Assembly: GCA_013813615.1 (NCBI GenBank)
Contig: JACCRJ010000716.1
Location: 1-7,037 of the forward strand
Length of the DNA: 7,037 nucleotides
Direction of reading: 5' to 3'
From: Lautropia sp.
Lineage (GTDB): Bacteria > Pseudomonadota > Gammaproteobacteria > Burkholderiales > Burkholderiaceae_E
Shown: positions 5,834 through 7,037 of the stretch, piece by piece
Layout: every line of letters begins with the position of its first letter
How positions within the stretch are numbered: position 1 is the stretch's first letter
Notes under the pieces: generated by a model
The model's database searches: none
The model's input: only the letters and a program-made list of their open reading frames with translations
Told to the model about the DNA's origin: nothing
Program-made: the position numbers and the translations under genes

Positions 5834-6588
5834 ACGCGCGGATCGACCTCAACTGCGACATGGGCGAGGGCTTCGGGCCCTGGAAGATGGGCGACGACGT
5901 CGCGATCCTCGACCACGTCACGTCCGCGAACATCGCCTGCGGCTTTCACGCGGGTGACCCGCTCACGATGCAGCGGACGGTCAAGGCCGCGCTGGAGAAG
6001 GGCGTCAGAGTGGGCGCGCATCCGGGGTTCCCTGATCTGGTCGGCTTCGGCCGGCGCAACCTGCAGGTCTCGCCCGCCGACGCCTACGCCATGGTGGTGT
6101 ACCAGGTGGGTGCGCTGGCCGGCGTGGCTGCAGCGCAGGCCGGGCGGCTCAGCCACGTGAAGGCGCACGGCGCCCTGTACAACCTGGCTGCGCGGGACCG
6201 CGCGCTGGCCGAGGCGATCGCGCAGGCCGTCCACGACGTCGATCCGGCACTGGTGCTGTTCGGCCTTGCCGGCAGCGAGATGATCGGGGCCGCGGAGCGC
6301 ATCGGCCTGCGCTGCGCCTCGGAGGTGTTCGGCGACCGCACCTACCAGCAGGACGGCTCGCTCTCGCCGCGCAGCCTGCCGGGCGCCATGATCGAGGATG
6401 CCGACGTGGCGGCTGCGCAGGTGAAGCGGATGGTGACCGAAGGCCGGGTGGGCTCGCTCGGCGGGTCGGACGTGGCGGTGCAGGCGGACACCCTGTGCGT
6501 GCATGGCGACCAGCCGGGCGCGTTGACGTTCGTGAAGCGGATCCGCGCGGAGCTGGCGGCTGCCGGCATCGACGTGTCCGCGCCCTAG
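5830..6588 (+). CDS. pxpA: 5-oxoprolinase subunit PxpA (LamB/YcsF family)
   Basis: 252-residue cytoplasmic subunit, the LamB/YcsF TIM-barrel-like member of the PxpABC 5-oxoprolinase. Hallmarks in order: IDLNCDMGEGFG (5-16) with D6, N8, D10 and E13; ANIACGFHAGDP (33-44) with H40; VGAHPGFPD (61-69) with H64; SHVKAHGALYN (108-118); EVFGDRTYQQDGSL; and CVHGD (223-227). The conserved acidic and histidine residues typical of the family are all present and the length is normal. The ATG at 5830 overlaps the pxpC stop and follows a G7 ribosome-binding sequence by eight bases. The open frame continues upstream across pxpC, but that part reads as Arg/Ala-rich shadow. Gene order pxpB-pxpC-pxpA is the same as in E. 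coli (ybgJ-ybgK-ybgL). It is the last gene of the operon and ends ten bases before the stop of the convergent MFS gene. Confidence 0.95.
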   Translation: MNARIDLNCDMGEGFGPWKMGDDVAILDHVTSANIACGFHAGDPLTMQRTVKAALEKGVRVGAHPGFPDLVGFGRRNLQVSPADAYAMVVYQVGALAGVAAAQAGRLSHVKAHGALYNLAARDRALAEAIAQAVHDVDPALVLFGLAGSEMIGAAERIGLRCASEVFGDRTYQQDGSLSPRSLPGAMIEDADVAAAQVKRMVTEGRVGSLGGSDVAVQADTLCVHGDQPGALTFVKRIRAELAAAGIDVSAP

Positions 6589-6602
6589 GAACAGGCTCCT
6601 AG
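6585..6602. terminator. Inverted repeat between convergent pxpA and MFS genes (junction element, copy 2)
   Basis: CTAGGA (6585-6590) and TCCTAG (6597-6602) form a perfect six-pair stem around ACAGGC. The left arm contains the pxpA TAG and the right arm the TAG of the minus-strand MFS gene, so the hairpin fills the ten-base gap and both stops. GCG (6580-6582) and CGC (6603-6605) could extend the stem past a two-base bulge. No T tract follows on either strand, so intrinsic termination is uncertain. The sequence is shared with 921-943. Confidence 0.4.
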
Positions 6603-7037
6603 CGCGGCCGGATCGCCCGCGCCGCGGCCGGTACCCGCATTGAACTGAGCACGGCGCCGCCGCTCGCAAGCAGTGCGCCGATCAGCATTGCAACCCAGCT
6701 GCGGCCGGGTGCCAGCGCGAAGGTGAGGGCGACGATGGTGGCGCCGATGGTCTGGCCGGTGAGGCGCGCGGTGCCCAGCATGCCGCTCGCGCCGCCGCTG
6801 CGGTTGGCTGGAGCCGTGGTCAGGATGGTGTGATTGTTGGGGCTCTGAAACAGGCCGAAGCCCACGCCGCAGAGCGCCATGCGCCAGGAGACGTCGAGCG
6901 CGCTCGGGGACGCGGGAAGCAGCGCCAGCGAGAGCAGGCCCACTGCGAAGATGCCCAGGCCGATGGCTCCCAGCAGGCCGGCCGGATAACGATCCAGCAG
7001 CCGGGCCGACACGGGTGCGACGATCATCAGCGCCAGC
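6599..7037 (-). CDS. MFS transporter, DHA2 (EmrB/QacA) type, C-terminal part only
   Basis: About the last 145 residues of a major facilitator drug/proton antiporter; the frame stays open to the right edge, so the start lies outside. The ATG at 7027-7025 is internal: L-A-L precedes it and the sequence M-I-V-A-P-V-S-A-R-L-L-D-R is a mid-protein motif of DHA2 exporters. The next diagnostic stretch is GFGLFQSPNNHTIL followed by A-N-R-S-G-G-A-S-G-M-L-G-T-A-R-L-T-G-Q, the well-conserved EmrB/QacA C-terminal half motif. Three or four hydrophobic segments remain. Family members expel hydrophobic drugs or metabolites from the cytoplasm, but the substrate is unknown. Convergent with the pxp operon, with ten bases between the stops, so it is not part of it. 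Confidence 0.88.
   Translation of the reverse strand, partial: LALMIVAPVSARLLDRYPAGLLGAIGLGIFAVGLLSLALLPASPSALDVSWRMALCGVGFGLFQSPNNHTILTTAPANRSGGASGMLGTARLTGQTIGATIVALTFALAPGRSWVAMLIGALLASGGAVLSSMRVPAAARAIRPR

Noticed and set aside
5797..6669. 290-residue minus-strand open frame opposite pxpA
   Set aside because: Arg/His/Val-rich shadow with no motif, fully opposed to PxpA hallmarks.

Overview
The window is GC-rich, densely packed chromosomal DNA from a Gram-negative bacterium. A lipoprotein of the RlpA family (murein hydrolase), an exporter-type ABC transporter and an E. coli-like pxpB-pxpC-pxpA gene order point to Pseudomonadota. An alphaproteobacterium is my best guess, from the style of the proteins only. 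No rRNA, tRNA, transposase, phage gene or CRISPR array was found, and base composition looks even across the window.

Layout. Positions 1-18 hold the right half of an intrinsic terminator for a gene lying to the left of the window. A plus-strand gene for an RlpA-like lipoprotein (118-924) follows. It converges on, and overlaps by four bases, a minus-strand gene for an MFS efflux protein (921 to about 2132). That gene has no ATG, GTG or TTG at its conserved N-terminus. Across a short divergent control region lies a plus-strand four-gene operon: an ABCB-type exporter (2213-4069), then pxpB (4066-4806), pxpC (4814-5833) and pxpA (5830-6588). A second minus-strand MFS gene of the DHA2 (EmrB/QacA) type converges on the end of the operon and runs off the right edge (6599 onward).

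How the genes work together. PxpA, PxpB and PxpC form the prokaryotic ATP-dependent 5-oxoprolinase, which opens 5-oxoproline (pyroglutamate) to L-glutamate and so removes a damage product of glutamine and glutathione metabolism. The exporter gene overlaps pxpB by GTGA and pxpC overlaps pxpA by ATGA. The pxpB/pxpC junction is bridged by a four-codon reading frame with ATGA overlaps at both ends, so the whole block looks translationally coupled. Whether the exporter handles a gamma-glutamyl or oxoproline-related compound is open.

The points most worth a second look are a shared sequence element at both convergent gene junctions, a G7 run that fits the slippery heptamer pattern and could join PxpC to PxpA, the missing canonical start of the first MFS gene, and the exporter-oxoprolinase coupling. 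I did not find clear evidence of a wholly new system.
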